Assembly (NCBI GenBank): GCA_021613375.1
Contig: CM038720.1
Location: 19,181,215-19,245,214 of the forward strand
DNA from: Megaleporinus macrocephalus
Lineage: Eukaryota > Chordata > Actinopteri > Characiformes > Anostomidae
DNA: 64,000 nucleotides
Direction: 5' to 3'
Shown here: positions 11,930 through 23,559 of the stretch, piece after piece
How positions within the stretch are numbered: the stretch's first letter is position 1
Layout of the letters: every line of letters begins with the position of its first letter
The notes under the pieces: generated by a model
The model's database searches: none
Seen by the model: the letters and a program-made list of their open reading frames with translations, nothing else
Told to the model about the DNA's origin: nothing
Program-made: the position numbers and the translations under genes

Positions 11930-13300
11930 ATGGAAACCAGCAAGAGGTGTTCATGAGCCTCTGTGTACGTGGAGGTAAACCGGGTAAGCTCAATTACTTT
12001 GCCAGTTTTAGCTGATGTTAGCAAACATTAGCTTCACTTGCTAAATTTGGTGGCTCAAATTATACTGAGCTAATGTAGTTGAATTACAAATATTTATAGT
12101 GTAGTATGAGTGAGTTCAACTTTGGTTATGTATTACAACAAAAACTGAACCTCTATATTTGAGTTTAGCTGGTTGCTAGGCTGTTGTCATGAATAATGTT
12201 TGTAATTTAGCTAGATACAATTTACACTTAGGATGAGCTGCTTTTGTGCATGTGGTTCGACTAAAAGTCTCAGGATTGAGTGATATGGTGTTCTATTTCG
12301 CTACATTACATGCTCTTTTAAATTTAAATTCAGAAACATCATCTACTGGAAAAGTTCACTGTTGTCCACCAGTGACATCACATGGTAGCATTCAGGAATT
12401 TTCATAGCGAACTTGGGTTTCCATCTATTTTAAAGCAGATAAAGCATGCAAATTTAACTTTAAGTTATGTTTATATATTTTCAGTATCTAAAACAATGTG
12501 AAAACACCAGGGGTGTCCATAAGTGGTGCTTAGCTTTTAAAGGATCAAACCAGGAGCAGCGCTACTTCTTTATCCTCTCATGTTGGACTGATTCCACTCC
12601 GCATTACAGTGACTCACTATCACCTCTTCAGGTACAAAGTGGCATTATGAGATAAGACGGGCCTGGGCTAGCTGAATAGCATACTAACTTCAGTAGATAT
12701 CTTGGCAGCATGATACAAAGACATTTTGGCCACTGAATTCCTTCACATTCTGACAACAATTTTTGTACATTTTGGAATGTTTTAATATAAACATCTTACA
12801 AATTGCAGCTTTAAGAGTATGAATCTTGATGCAAAAATTGTTTCTATAGCTTAAAATAAACATTTAAACATTAATTTTAACAGTTATTTTATTTTATATT
12901 GATTATGTAAGTATGTCACTACAATCATCAATACTGTTGTTTTATGTATTTATGTATTAAATTGCCATAGGTGCACAGAAGCAGTTCTTCACCCAGTAAT
13001 GAATTCTTCACATTTTATGATGACTGGACTGATAGAAAGGTTCTACAACCACTTGAAATAAAATATCTTACATGATCTTACATTGAAAATGAAGAAAAAA
13101 ACTATTTGGAGATAGTTATATATAATAAATAATGATGAAGTTCTCTAAAGTGTTCTCTAAACAGTAAAGCTCTATTTAACCCAGTGTTGTTTTCTTTGAC
13201 CATACATTGACTTTAAGGTTCATAAAATGAATAGAAATCCAAATGTAAACTGCAACTTTCAAGTCATATTTGTCTTTATGTAAATATGCTTTTTTTCTTA
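11930..13300. other. non-coding sequence flanking the THAP relic
   Basis: AT-rich. At 12470-12660 a TTTTCAG acceptor-like site precedes an open frame of about 60 codons ending near CTTCAG|GTACAA, a donor-like site. This is exon-like, but the product is not recognised. No further support. Confidence 0.3.
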
Positions 13301-13760
13301 AATCCCCACCAACACTGTGCACTTTGTTAAGCTTAGCGCGCATGCTTACCGAGAAACTGCTTACTCTAAGACCTTGTCCGTTAAACTGACAGATGTTTTG
13401 GGTTTTTTCTCTTCCTTAAGTGCTTTCGGATATGTTTTTATGTTATCACAACTACTGCAATACCAGCGAGTGATTTAGATACAGGGATTACGGAACTCTT
13501 TCTGAAGAGTGTAAAAGCATGCTTCATCACTCTTAAGTGAAAGTGTAGTAATGAGAGAGTGAAAGAGAGAGAGAGAAAAAACATGTTTACACATTAACAG
13601 TAAAAACATATGCAGCACATTAGCACTGCTCCAGATGTTGCCGGCGTAATCTGGTGCGTGGCTCTCTGATTGGTCGTAAAGTTGTAATCATGTAAATCTT
13701 TGAATAAACTGTTAATGGCAGCGATAAGAGAGGGCAGACGCAGTGAGGATTCTTAAATAG
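13300..13760. other. CpG- and CCAAT-containing patch
   Basis: Includes AAGCTTAGCGCGCATGCTTACC, a short GA run (13554-13579) and CTGATTGGTCGTAAAG (inverted CCAAT). Promoter-like words, but no exon or TATA box with proper spacing was found; it may be part of a longer repeat continuing into 13960. Confidence 0.2.
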
Positions 13761-13959
13761 GTTGAAATTAAGTTCAAGACATTTACAATCTGTCTTTAAA
13801 CATAGATTTTTTTATTAGTTCTGAAAGCATGAAGAAGTAGTAGCATTTAACTGGACTGACAGTAAGTTGTTCAGTTTGATGAAATTTCTGGTACTAATAA
13901 TATCATAATGTAATTTCTTTCTAAAGAGAACATTTTCACATGCGCTTAAAGCAGGCAGC

Positions 13960-14600
13960 TACAGATTTCAGCACCATGGATAGTTACACAAGCTCAGCAT
14001 TGTTCCTCCTTCAAATTAAAATCCTGCATTTACAAATGAGGACAGTTAAATGAGCTGATTCCCAAATATAACAGATGTTAATATTTACACCCCAATATTT
14101 ACATACAAACACAACAAAGCAACATGAAAATGGTGCAGCATGTGGATTTTTCATTATTTTCCCAAACAACTCGGACTGTAAACAGTACCAAGTTGATTTT
14201 AATCATTAAACATGATTCTGATGTTGCTTCTTATTCACCAGCTTCTTAATCGAATGTTCTGTTCCACCTTATATGTTGCAGCTTGTACAGATGCTGGAAT
14301 GTAACTGCAGAAAATTCATAAAACAAACTGGAGAATAGGAACTTCAGCTCCCACATCTTTAACAGGATTCCAGACAGCTTTAATTCAAAGTCTGCATATT
14401 TCACTTTGGACAGTTTCTCAAAACTGAACAGTATTGAGCAGCTGCAGTCAGCGTTTAACATTAACACCTTAAACTGAAAGTTTCATACTAACTACTTTAA
14501 ATTTGTGTTAACGCAAGTAGTTAGTATAATTAACTATTATAAATAGGTAACTAAATAGTATGAGGACTGAACTTATATACACAGAGGTTCATTCCATCCT
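13960..14600. repeat. dispersed repeat family X, copy 1
   Basis: Homologous to 61740-62470. Shared strings in order: GTTCCTCCTTC, TATTCACCAG.TTCTTAA, TTCTGTTCCAC, AGGAACTTCAGCTCCCACAT, TTTAATTCAAAGTCTG, GGACAGTTTCTCAA, AACTGAAAGTTTCA, GAGGACTGAACTTAT.TACACAGAGGT. Same orientation in both. No protein is encoded; probably a non-autonomous DNA element. Confidence 0.6.
14485..14527. repeat. 13-bp inverted repeat inside repeat X
   Basis: ATACTAACTACTT (14485-14497) and AAGTAGTTAGTAT (14515-14527) are perfect reverse complements with a 17-base loop. The second family copy (62.3-62.4 kb) shows only remnants, so the stem is either copy-specific or better preserved here. Confidence 0.6.
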
Positions 14601-14689
14601 TTCAGACCTTCCATCCTTTCAAGTTACTTTTAAGAGTAGAGCTTGATGATTAAGTATCAGGTAAAGAAAAGTAACTAACTTTCAAGAGA

Positions 14690-14830
14690 AGAACTTGATG
14701 TTCTCCTTTCACTCAAAGGTACAAGCTTTTAATCTAAAGATAAGTGCTGTTTATCTGATGGTGACAGTATTGTGGTCTACCAGATCTTCCAGGTGGTCCC
14801 ATTTTCTTTGTAGCTTTCCAGTTTTGCACA
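14690..14830 (-). mobile_element. Tc1/mariner remnant fragment, copy C
   Basis: On the minus strand it starts with CTACAAAGAAAATGGG and has CACCTGGAAGATCTGG and TTTGAGTGAAAGGAGAACATC, the left end of the family seen at 10.5 kb. The transposase-derived right part is absent, so the copy is 5' only. Confidence 0.55.
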
Positions 14831-15020
14831 CTCCATTCCTATTCATTATACAATCTTAGGTCGAATCCCCTTTACAATACCTCCTGACAAATGAGCAAAA
14901 TATATTCTGACTCAGCAAACTAAAAAAAAAACTTAAACATGCAATAACAGTGCCCAATATGTGTTACAGCTATATGCAAGCATGAATTTATAATAATTCT
15001 AATGCCTCATGTGTGAAACA

Positions 15021-15041
15021 TAAATAAATAAATAAATAAAA
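15021..15041. repeat. (AAAT)n microsatellite
   Basis: About five TAAA units. Confidence 0.8.
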
Positions 15042-15097
15042 AGTGTCCATAGAAAGACATAAACCAGGTCCTGAAAATGTATGAAAACTAAATTAAA

Positions 15098-15118
15098 ACA
15101 CACACACACACACACACA
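15098..15118. repeat. (CA)n microsatellite
   Basis: About ten CA units, unbroken. Confidence 0.9.
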
Positions 15119-15464
15119 TTCTCACTATAGTAACTCATAACAGTCTTGTCCTTGATAATTGCCCGATGACTGGCAGGTCTGAAGGAGACAAAAAGCCCCA
15201 AAAGCCTTCAGCTCATTTGATCTCCACTGGAGATCAGCCACCGAGGGCTGTCTACACACAACACACTTCAAGCACATGACCCCAATCAAGCTCACATACT
15301 AGAGCATGTACAGCAGGGTCACGTCTCACATCATACCCAAAGACAATGATGCCAGTTCAGATCTCTTTACTGACACACGACTTCAGAACCTGCAGCGAGA
15401 AGATGTGGGAAATCTGAATGTCTGCATATTTGTTACAAATCTACAAAGAAAAGTAATTTACTGT

Positions 15465-15536
15465 TCTCTCTCTGTCTCTTTCTCTCTCTCTCTCTCTGTC
15501 TCTTTCTCTCTCTCTCTCTCTCTCTTTCTTTCTCTC

Positions 15537-15605
<69 letters not shown>

Positions 15606-15607
15606 TT
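15465..15607. repeat. (CT)n tract with GTCTCT interruptions
   Basis: Polypyrimidine run broken regularly by TCTGTCTC and TTTCTC. It ends 25 bases before the 65-bp minisatellite. A Leu/Ser-rich ORF through it is an artefact. Confidence 0.95.
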
Positions 15608-15630
15608 TTTAAACATCATTATTCCCACTC

Positions 15631-16908
15631 ATAACTGAACACATTGATTTATCAGTCTACTCATGCTTCAGCAGAGCTCAGTAACACTGAGATTAATAAC
15701 TGAACACAGTGATTTATCAGTCTACTCAGACTTTAACAGAGCTCAGTAACACTGAGATTAATAACTGAACACACTGATTTATCAGTCTACTCATGCTTCA
15801 GCAGAGCTTAGTAACACTGAGATTAATAACTGAACACACTGATTTATCAGCCTACTCAGACTTTAACAGAGCTCAGTAACACTGAGATTAATAACTGAAC
15901 ACACAGATTTATCAGTCTACTCAGACTTTAACAGAGCTCAGTAACACTGAGATTAATAACTGAACACACTGATTTATCAGTCTACTCAGACTTTAACAGA
16001 GCTCAGTAACACTGAGATTAATAACTGAACACATTGATTTATCAGTCTACTCAGACTTTAACAGAGCTCAGTAACACTGAGATTAATAACTGAACACATT
16101 GATTTATCAGTCTACTCAGACTTTAACAGAGCTCAGTAACACTGAGATTAATAACTGAACACATTGATTTATCAGTCTACTCAGACTTTAACAGAGCTCA
16201 GTAACACTGAGATTAATAGCTGAACACATTGATTTATCAGTCTACTCAGACTTTAACAGAGCTCAGTAACACTGAGATTAATAGCTGAACACATTGATTT
16301 ATCAGTCTACTCAGACTTTAACAGAGCTCAGTAACACTGAGATTAATAACTGAACACATTGATTTATCAGTCTACTCAGACTTTAACAGAGCTCAGTAAC
16401 ACTGAGATTAATAACTGAACACAGTGATTTATCAGTCTACTCAGACTTTAACAGAGCTCAGTAACACTGAGATTAATAACTGAACACATTGATTTATCAG
16501 TCCACTCAGACTTTATCAGAGCTCAGTAACACTGAGATTAATAACTGAACACACTGATTTATCAGTCTACTCAGACTTTATCAGAGCTCAGTAACACTGA
16601 TATTAATAACTGAACACACTGATTTATCAGTCTACTCAGACTTTAACAGAGCTCAGTAACACTGAGATTAATAACTGAACACACGGATTTATCAGTCTAC
16701 TCAGACTTTAACAGAGTTCAGTAACACAGATTAATAACTGAACACAAAGATTTATTAGTCTACTCAGACTTTAGCAGAGCTCAGTAACACTGAGATTAAT
16801 AACTGAACACAAAGATTTATCAGTCTACTCAGACTTTAGCAGAGATCAGTAACACTGAGATTAATAACTGAATACACGGATTTATCAGTCCACTCAGACT
16901 TTAGTAGG
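15631..16908. repeat. 65-bp minisatellite, about 20 copies
   Basis: Units begin ATAACTGAACAC at 15631, then every 65 bases to 16671, then 16734 (a 63-base unit from a 2-base deletion), 16799 and a partial at 16864. Each contains GATTTATCAGTCTACTCAGA and GAGCTCAGTAACACTGAGAT. The latter holds the stem CTCAGT-AAC-ACTGAG, so every unit can form a 6-bp hairpin. Central units are nearly identical. The first and fourth units carry TCATGCTTCAG instead of TCAGACTTTA, and the last units diverge. The 65-bp unit is not a multiple of 3 and has stops, so it is non-coding. Confidence 0.97.
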
Positions 16909-17165
16909 AACATCAGCATTCATGAAGAATTTATTTTGTGAGTTCTATTTAGAGTTTGTGTGCTGGTGTTAAAATAGTGTACTTATTTAATGTTAAAGTA
17001 TAACTAAAAAGTATAACTGTATTCTAAATACTACCTGTAAAAACCATGAGTTTGGATATACAACAGTACAGAAACGCAAAAAAATAATATTATTTAATAT
17101 AAATACGATGAATTATACCATAAGTAATGGTTTCCATGTGTGTATATAAATGTGTTTGTATATGT

Positions 17166-17196
17166 GCACACACACACACACACACACATATATATA
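17166..17196. repeat. (CA)n(TA)n microsatellite
   Basis: Eleven or so CA units followed by a short TA run. Confidence 0.9.
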
Positions 17197-17374
17197 CCCC
17201 TCTCACCACCCTGCATTCTCTCAGTCCATCTCTCTGTAGCTAACTGTCACTCTCTCCCAGTTTCTCTCTCCTGCTTGTTATTGTGCCTGGTCGCTCTGCA
17301 GTCCTGGGTGAGTGAGTGTGCTATCACCGAACGCTTTTCTTTTGGCATTGTTAAAACTAAATGAAACAAGGTAA

Positions 17375-17620
17375 TTAGCTTGTTACAATTAAAGTGACTC
17401 GACTGGATAAATTGTAATCACCCGAAATGAAGTTAGGCTTCCCTGCAGGATCGGCCAGCCAGCTGAGCAGCCTCATTTGCATAATTAAAATATACAAATG
17501 ATAATGGATTTTGTACTCAATATCCAGCGGCTGTAAATCCACAGAAATATGAATATTACAATAACAACAGGGTTGCCTTGAGGAAAACAGGATGATGTTC
17601 CTTGTCCTCTTTCTCCCTCT
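17375..17620. promoter_or_regulatory. candidate conserved non-coding block with POU/homeodomain site
   Basis: Non-repetitive. Contains ATTTGCATAATTAA (17474-17487), an octamer fused to a TAATTA core of the type bound by POU-homeodomain proteins. Also has GGTAATTAGCTTG, GTAATCACCC and a CATTTGC/CAAATG pair. Dense ORF-free motif content suggests an enhancer; alignment is needed. Confidence 0.4.
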
Positions 17621-17758
17621 CCCTCGCTCATCTCTGCAGGGCTGTGAGATGAGTTTGGATACGTGAACAGAGGTACCATTTGAAAAAAAAAGAATAAAAT
17701 AGATGAAAAACATTCAAAAATGATATTAGTTAATAATGCCTGTGGTGGAACACAAGGG

Positions 17759-17761
<3 letters not shown>

Positions 17762-17792
<31 letters not shown>
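17762..17792. repeat. (GA)n microsatellite
   Basis: Fifteen or so GA units, uninterrupted. Confidence 0.95.
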
Positions 17793-17794
<2 letters not shown>

Positions 17795-17799
17795 GGACC

Positions 17800-18400
17800 A
17801 ATTACATTTGCAAATTGTGAGCTGCTGGTCCTCATAGCTTTTGCTATACCTCAAGGGAAGCCTTTTGCCTGATTACACGAAAATGGGATTGAATTAAACA
17901 TCTAAAGGGTTGTCCTAAGACAAACCAAAATGAAATTAGACTTGCTGTTTAGCTGCGAGCATAAGGAAGCTGGCAAAGAGAGAGAAGTCCAAAAAAAGGA
18001 AAAGAAACAGAGAGATGAAGGAATTTTGCAATTAGGTGAGCAACAATGTCCTGAAATTAAGCCTTAGAGCTTTACCCCACCTCCTATGTGCATTCACTAT
18101 TAAAATTTGCAGGAGCTAGCCTTGTAACATCTGGACGTCTTTAGCAGCTTCATACCAAGTGCACGGACACCAAAGTGTATGGAAAGCTGCAGTCCATGTG
18201 GTGATCTCCACCGCCACAATGAGATTGACATAAGCCTGCCCGGTGGGCTCTGGAGGCATCAGTGATAGTCCTCTTCAAAATGCCTGGGCCGCTCTGGGTA
18301 CTGCTATCGCATACTGTTTTCTTGCATGCCGTAAACAGTGAGAGATGGGAAACACTTCTTTGTGATGGAGATGTCTTAGAAGCGACACAAAGGCAGTGAG
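17800..18400. promoter_or_regulatory. candidate conserved non-coding block
   Basis: Mid-GC unique sequence, with CACAATGAGATTGACATAAG (SOX-like ACAATG) and CATCAGTGATAGTCC. No ORF support and no repeat match within the window. Confidence 0.25.
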
Positions 18401-18429
18401 GCAGTCACAGATGCAACAACCTAGAGATG

Positions 18430-18795
18430 GCAATTCAAGTGCATCCATTTCAAAATGTTAGAATGTCTTTATCCAAAATTCTGGAAAAAACTCATGTGTT
18501 GCTGCATTCTTTCATTTTTAGTTAATACAGCAATTTTCCTATTCAGAAATGTTAGAATTTTAGGACTGCAGTTGTTTGAATGTTGTGGGTCTGTGTGTTG
18601 CTTTTTAACATCAGGATATTCTTTTGAAATGTCTCAAACAGATCGGGAATTATTCTTCCTTTACAAAAACTATCAGCGGTGGTGTACTGCAAGACTCTAC
18701 AATAGGCCCAATTTAATTTCATTTTTGAATCTTTTAAAAGTATAACATATCATTTCTATGCTGATAATACACAACTGTGCTTCTAACTGGAAATG
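18430..18795 (+). mobile_element. L2/Rex-like LINE reverse-transcriptase relic
   Basis: Translated pieces match the order of a LINE RT. SKILEKLM-like sequence lies near 18474-18500 (usual LSKILEKV). GVLQDSTIGPI (18681-18713) corresponds to the GVPQGS.LGPILF block, and FYADNTQLCF (about 18753-18785) to the catalytic YADD box with the second Asp changed to Asn. Stops follow both motifs and the frame is not continuous. Long dead; the strand is plus. CR1, L2 or Rex1/Babar cannot be separated from so short a piece. Confidence 0.65.
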
Positions 18796-18999
18796 AAATA
18801 AAGAGGTTCCGTGGGTCTGGGGTTCCCCTAATCCATCTCTTGGCACACTAACACACCACCACCGTCTCAGAGTCACTGCAGTGCTGAGAATGTTTTATAT
18901 ATTTATATTTATATATTTTTTGCTTTCTAAAGTATCACAATGTCTCAGACCCTAATCTATGTGCACACACTACTGTTTTTCACAACATCTCTCATTCCA

Positions 19000-19560
19000 C
19001 ATGACCTTCGTGTAATCTTACATACATTTCTTGGCGAATTACTATCTCAACTACCTCGAGGAGCTAATTATTAGCTGTGCGCATGCAGGTGCATGTGCGA
19101 AAGCTCAGGTTGTGTATCTGAAGCACCGGGGTGCACTCTCGCCGCAAAATAAACGACTTCTCCACGGCATGCCGGCGCAATAACACCAAGCAAAGCTGTA
19201 AGTAAATAATTTGCAGTAATCAAAGTTAATGGAACCCAATGGGAGAGACTTACTGTATTGCAATAATCTCATTTAGGAGACAGCAGATTTAGTGGATAAT
19301 TGGACATAAGTAAAACTGAATTCCCCAGCTCAATTACACAGCCGTTCAGCTCTAAATCAGCAAACACAGGTCATGCTCCACGTGCAAACATAAAACTGGA
19401 CAGGAGACGCGCAAAACAGTGTAACAGCATTATTATCTCTTTATAGATAATATCAGAGGGACCTGTGTATTGAGTGTAGGAGCATAATTCTTGAGCTATC
19501 ACTTCCCAAGATAATAATTTTGCCATTTAATTTTCATTATCTGCAAGGATAATGAGTTTT
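19000..19560. promoter_or_regulatory. candidate conserved non-coding block
   Basis: A long unique, mid-GC block. A perfect 15-bp palindrome AGCTAATTATTAGCT (19062-19076) would suit a homeodomain dimer. Other words: GCCGCAAAATAAACGAC, GCAGTAATCAAAG (TCF-like), TTGGACATAAG, CCACGTGCAAAC (E-box), TTATAGATAATATC and GCAAGGATAATGAG (GATA). CpG is retained. No coding frame. One of the better enhancer candidates here. Confidence 0.4.
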
Positions 19561-19679
19561 TTTTTAATATTTGATATATTCCTAATTAAAAATATATTAT
19601 TTTGCATCATAAAAGGGCCAAATATGTACTTTTAGATGTTTACTCCAATGATTCGTTGGTGCTTGAAGTATAGATCTGT

Positions 19680-22030
19680 GATTGTACTGTGTAAGGTCAT
19701 TAGAAGTGAAAATGCATTCTCTTTTTAGAGAGGTGGGATGTGCCCTGACCGGAATAGCTTTGCACCAGGCTGGGAATGAAAAAGGAATCTAAATTAATTT
19801 GGCACCTCCGCCTGCTCCTGTCCCATCCTCTGTCATACTTGCCTCCAGTCATGCTGCTGAAGCAGACTCGTCCCTGTTTCAGGTCAGAAAACGTCCACGG
19901 CTCCGCTCCTGGGATTGACCAGGCTGTATTTGCTCCCCAGGCCTTCCGGCAAGGCATTAAACCATAGGCTACAGCATTGACAGTTCAGTAATAGTTCGGC
20001 AAAAAATCTAATTTACACAATTTACCTCAAATTTAGCCAAATCAGGTTCCGTATTTGAAGGTTTCTTTTTTAGTTTGTACTGATGCTACAAAGCTAATGT
20101 AGTTAATCTGTAAAGAAGGCTTATGGGCCTGTCATATAGCACCATATGCTAGTGATAAAATAAAAACTGGTAAAAGCTTTTATTTTAAAGCTGGTTTAAC
20201 CCCCCTAATTACCATAGGTAATTAATATTTGTAGTTTAGTAACATTCTTGTACTTATATGCATAAGTTTATACATTAGCTTACCTTAAACCACCCCAAAA
20301 TGCTATCATCCCACTGGGAATTCTCCCAAGTATCCCAAATATTTAAAATCGCTCTAATATTGTGCCAATATGACCACTGTGTGAAAGGCCAATGGCCAAT
20401 ACAGGCACAGGCGGTGTAAATAAATGAGCACTGCAAAATGTTCAAGAAGTGAAACCCACTTTGAGAAACAAACAAGCTAATTAGCAGTGAGCACTTCTCA
20501 GACATATGTGCTCCTAGTCCTTTCTTTTAAGGTTTTAAGGTTCTTTTAAGAGACTGCAGCTCACAATATCGCAGCTCACAATATCAACCTTGCAACACTG
20601 GGGTCAGCATCTACAGCAGTGGCGCTCCCTGAGCAAGTGACCTTTGGTGGTCACTTTTATTTGGTAATGGTTGAAATAAAAACATATGAATGCAGAGGAT
20701 GAGGAACTCCATGCTTTGGGCTTCATCCTGTATTATATTAACCTTTTCATCAGCATCTCAGAACTCGTTTTCTTTTGAGCAGTTGGAAGTCTGGAGGAGC
20801 CTGGCTTACAAGTGTCCCGTAGCTACACCAATGAGCCACATTTGTCTCATAGCTCAAAAGTAAAGACACAAACTTCAGCATCAAATATTTCTTGACATTT
20901 CAGCTGAGGGAGGGAAACTGACTAAATTTGCCTAATCATTTTAATGCCCTTGAGAACCTAAATCGACGTGTTCTTTCTAATGAGGTTAATCCTGTTCTTG
21001 CAGTTAAACAGTGAGCATGTACTAAGTGAAGGTTTTGAATAATGTTCCACTGACCTATAAATGACACCCTATTTTTGTCTTCTCCATGTAAACTGGCCGT
21101 TCCTAGTCTTGGGTAACGTGTTCATATACATTGCCCCGACCAATCACAAAAATGACACCTCTGGCCCCGCCCACACACAACAACTTCAGAGTCAAAGAAA
21201 CTTAGTGAGTTGAAGCTAACCTAAAAAAAAGCTCACAAACTAGTTCACATCACTCCTTTATCCATACTCCTCCAGACCTTCATGTGCATATGGCTTCATT
21301 GATCCATTTCTTTGTCTGTCTGTCTGTCTGGGTGTGTTGGACAGAGAACTGTCAATCATGCTGCTCATTAGCCACGCCTACACAGTTCTCAGGTAGGGCT
21401 GATCAGCAGTTCTTAAGGTGTGTTTTATCACTTTTATATCTTTTATTTTTTATCTTTTATTTTTTTTTGTTGGATGTTTAATATAAAACTCTAGAATCAT
21501 TAAAACTTTATATTTTACTCTGTGGTCTTTTAAATAGCAGTGTTTCAACTTTAAAACACACATACTTACAATATCTTTCAGTCACCATAAAAACAGAAAT
21601 AAATAAATAAATCTGATGGGAAATGGGCAAAGGGTCACAGTTCTTTTTCTCTATTTTCTCTCTATCTCGGCTCCCTCTCTTTCTGAATTGCTGTCAATTT
21701 CATGATGAAAATGCATGATTCCTTAAACCCTAAACTGTAAGTGTATTCGGGCCATTGACTACATTCAATACCGAAATGTGCTTAAATCATTATTTAGAGT
21801 AACGTCTCCAGTTTCCTAGAGCTCAGACTTAAAAAAAAAAGCTCAAATCAAGCAGGGCAAAGCTTAGCCCAGCTTAGTTCTTTGTGACGGCAGTGGGCCT
21901 AAAACGATGTATTTAATCTTAAGATATTAGGCAAGGTTATTTTTACTTACCAGCACTCAGTATTAAAATGGATACAATTACTCAAAGATCTTACCAAAAT
22001 TCAGCCTCAAAATGAAATCAATGAGAGTGG
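19680..22030. other. non-coding sequence with repeat-like patches, no gene
   Basis: A duplicated GCAGCTCACAATATC occurs near 20556-20585. A stretch at 21130-21390 (GACCAATCACAAAAATGACA, GCCCCGCCCACAC, GTCAATCATGCTGCTCATTAG) resembles dispersed fish repeats, and (TGTC)n lies at 21312-21330. No protein match. Confidence 0.35.
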
Positions 22031-22039
22031 CTCTTTAAT

Positions 22040-22400
22040 CAGGGGGGCCTCTGTGAGGCAACATCGGAGTGGGGTTTAAAGTACAGCCACTATAACGGAA
22101 TATGAAGGAGGGATAAGACGATTAAATGTTATTTACAGGAAGGGCAAAGGAAGATTAAGCAGCACCTCCATCATATCCTCCCTTTTCTGCTAAAGCAGAG
22201 TGACAGAAGAGTCCAAATGGGCTTCTCCAGCCCTGCCTCGCCGCCTTCACCCCTCTGAGTAGCAAATGAGTGCACGATAAGTGTACAACGAGCTGTCATT
22301 ATTCTCTCTCTCCCTCCTCCTTCTCACACACCAAGTGCTTCATTTAAATAACTTACAGGTCCAATTAGAGAGAAAATTAAATTGTCATTATTTAAGTGGG
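22040..22400. promoter_or_regulatory. candidate conserved non-coding block
   Basis: Unique mid-GC sequence with GATAAGACGATTAAATG, GGAAGATTAAGCAGCACC, GAGCTGTCATTATTC and CTTCATTTAAATAAC. No repeat or coding signature. Confidence 0.35.
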
Positions 22401-22714
22401 TAACAGGAAGAGAAAGTGACAGGAGGCAGAAGTGGCTTTTGTCCCTTGGGGCCTCCTGTAGTTACAGCAAGGAATACATGGCAAACCAGCTCGAGGTAAA
22501 ACTCCTGTACATGCGAAAGCCTAAAAACTGGAGTGCATCTCCATGCAGTGAAACACTCCTGATGAAAAGAGCTACACTACCATGAAGAAATACTACCAGA
22601 CTTTTATAGTACTGTATAAATCTTTCATAACCTTACAAATTCTTTAATACGACACTATGCAGGAGTCACAAACTTCTTGGACACAAGGTAATTCTCCTTT
22701 AACATGAGTTTTCA

Positions 22715-23150
22715 AAACTGGACTTAAAAGCTACAGAGAAAATGGGACTCATAACCACCACCTGGAAGACCTGGCAGCCCACCAAAAGTGTTCCTGTCAG
22801 ATAAACAGCGTAGCTTTCATCTTTGAAAGAGAGCAAAACATTACGCTCCACTCTTGCTTCAGATTGGAAAACATTTACAGGTGTTTCTGTCCATCCTTCC
22901 ACTGGAGAAGATACTTCAGTGCTATGGGTCTGAAAGGTTGTGTAGCTGTTCACAAAGTCCCTCACTGAGAAAAAGGAGACACATCAAACAAAGAAGCTGC
23001 TGATGTTCTCAGAACAGTGAACTGATCACCCCAGAGGCCAGACCCCAACATCACTAAATATGGATAGTTAGAAGCAGAAAATATAAAACCAGCTCCTAAT
23101 AAATTTGGAGGTGTGTCTTCCTGAGGAACTGAAAGAGAGTATTAAAACAG
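22715..23150 (+). mobile_element. internally deleted Tc1/mariner remnant, copy D
   Basis: Runs from CTACAGAGAAAATGGG (22730) through CACCTGGAAGACCTGG, TCTTTGAAAGAGAGCAAAAC and the HTH region to ACACATCAAACAAAGAAGC, then CACCCCAGAGGCCAGAC, the decayed catalytic end, and GAGGAACTGAAAGAGAGT. It has the same internal junction as copies A, B and F, and many disabling changes. Confidence 0.75.
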
Positions 23151-23559
23151 ATAATGTTAAAAATGAAAAATGTTGTTGTAAGATGAAGCAGGTTGCAGAA
23201 GTGAAGTAGCTTCATTAGGATCAGTCCAATACTCAGAATTCTTAGAGCAGGCAGCAGTCAAAACACAGTAGAGCAGTAAAATAAGAATACAGGGTATATA
23301 TGGATGTCTTAATGAGTCCTGATTAACTGCAGGTGTGTGAAAGTGGAGGGGAGTGGGTGGAGCTGGAAAAGGAATACAAAAGCAATTTTTTTTTAATAAA
23401 ATTAAAATTCTATTTATAATTCAAATTATAAATATAATCTAAATAAATTAAGGTAATTCATCTTAATCTCTGTAACTTTACAAATCCTACTATTTACTAA
23501 TTACCTATTAGCTACCTAGTAATAAACAGTAGTTACTGGAGAGTACTGTAGCATCCCAT

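Noticed and set aside
11620..12024. 134-codon minus-strand ORF
   Set aside because: Antisense of the THAP relic.
15631..16908. Possible CRISPR array
   Set aside because: The whole 65-bp unit repeats without unique spacers, and the genome is vertebrate; this is a minisatellite.
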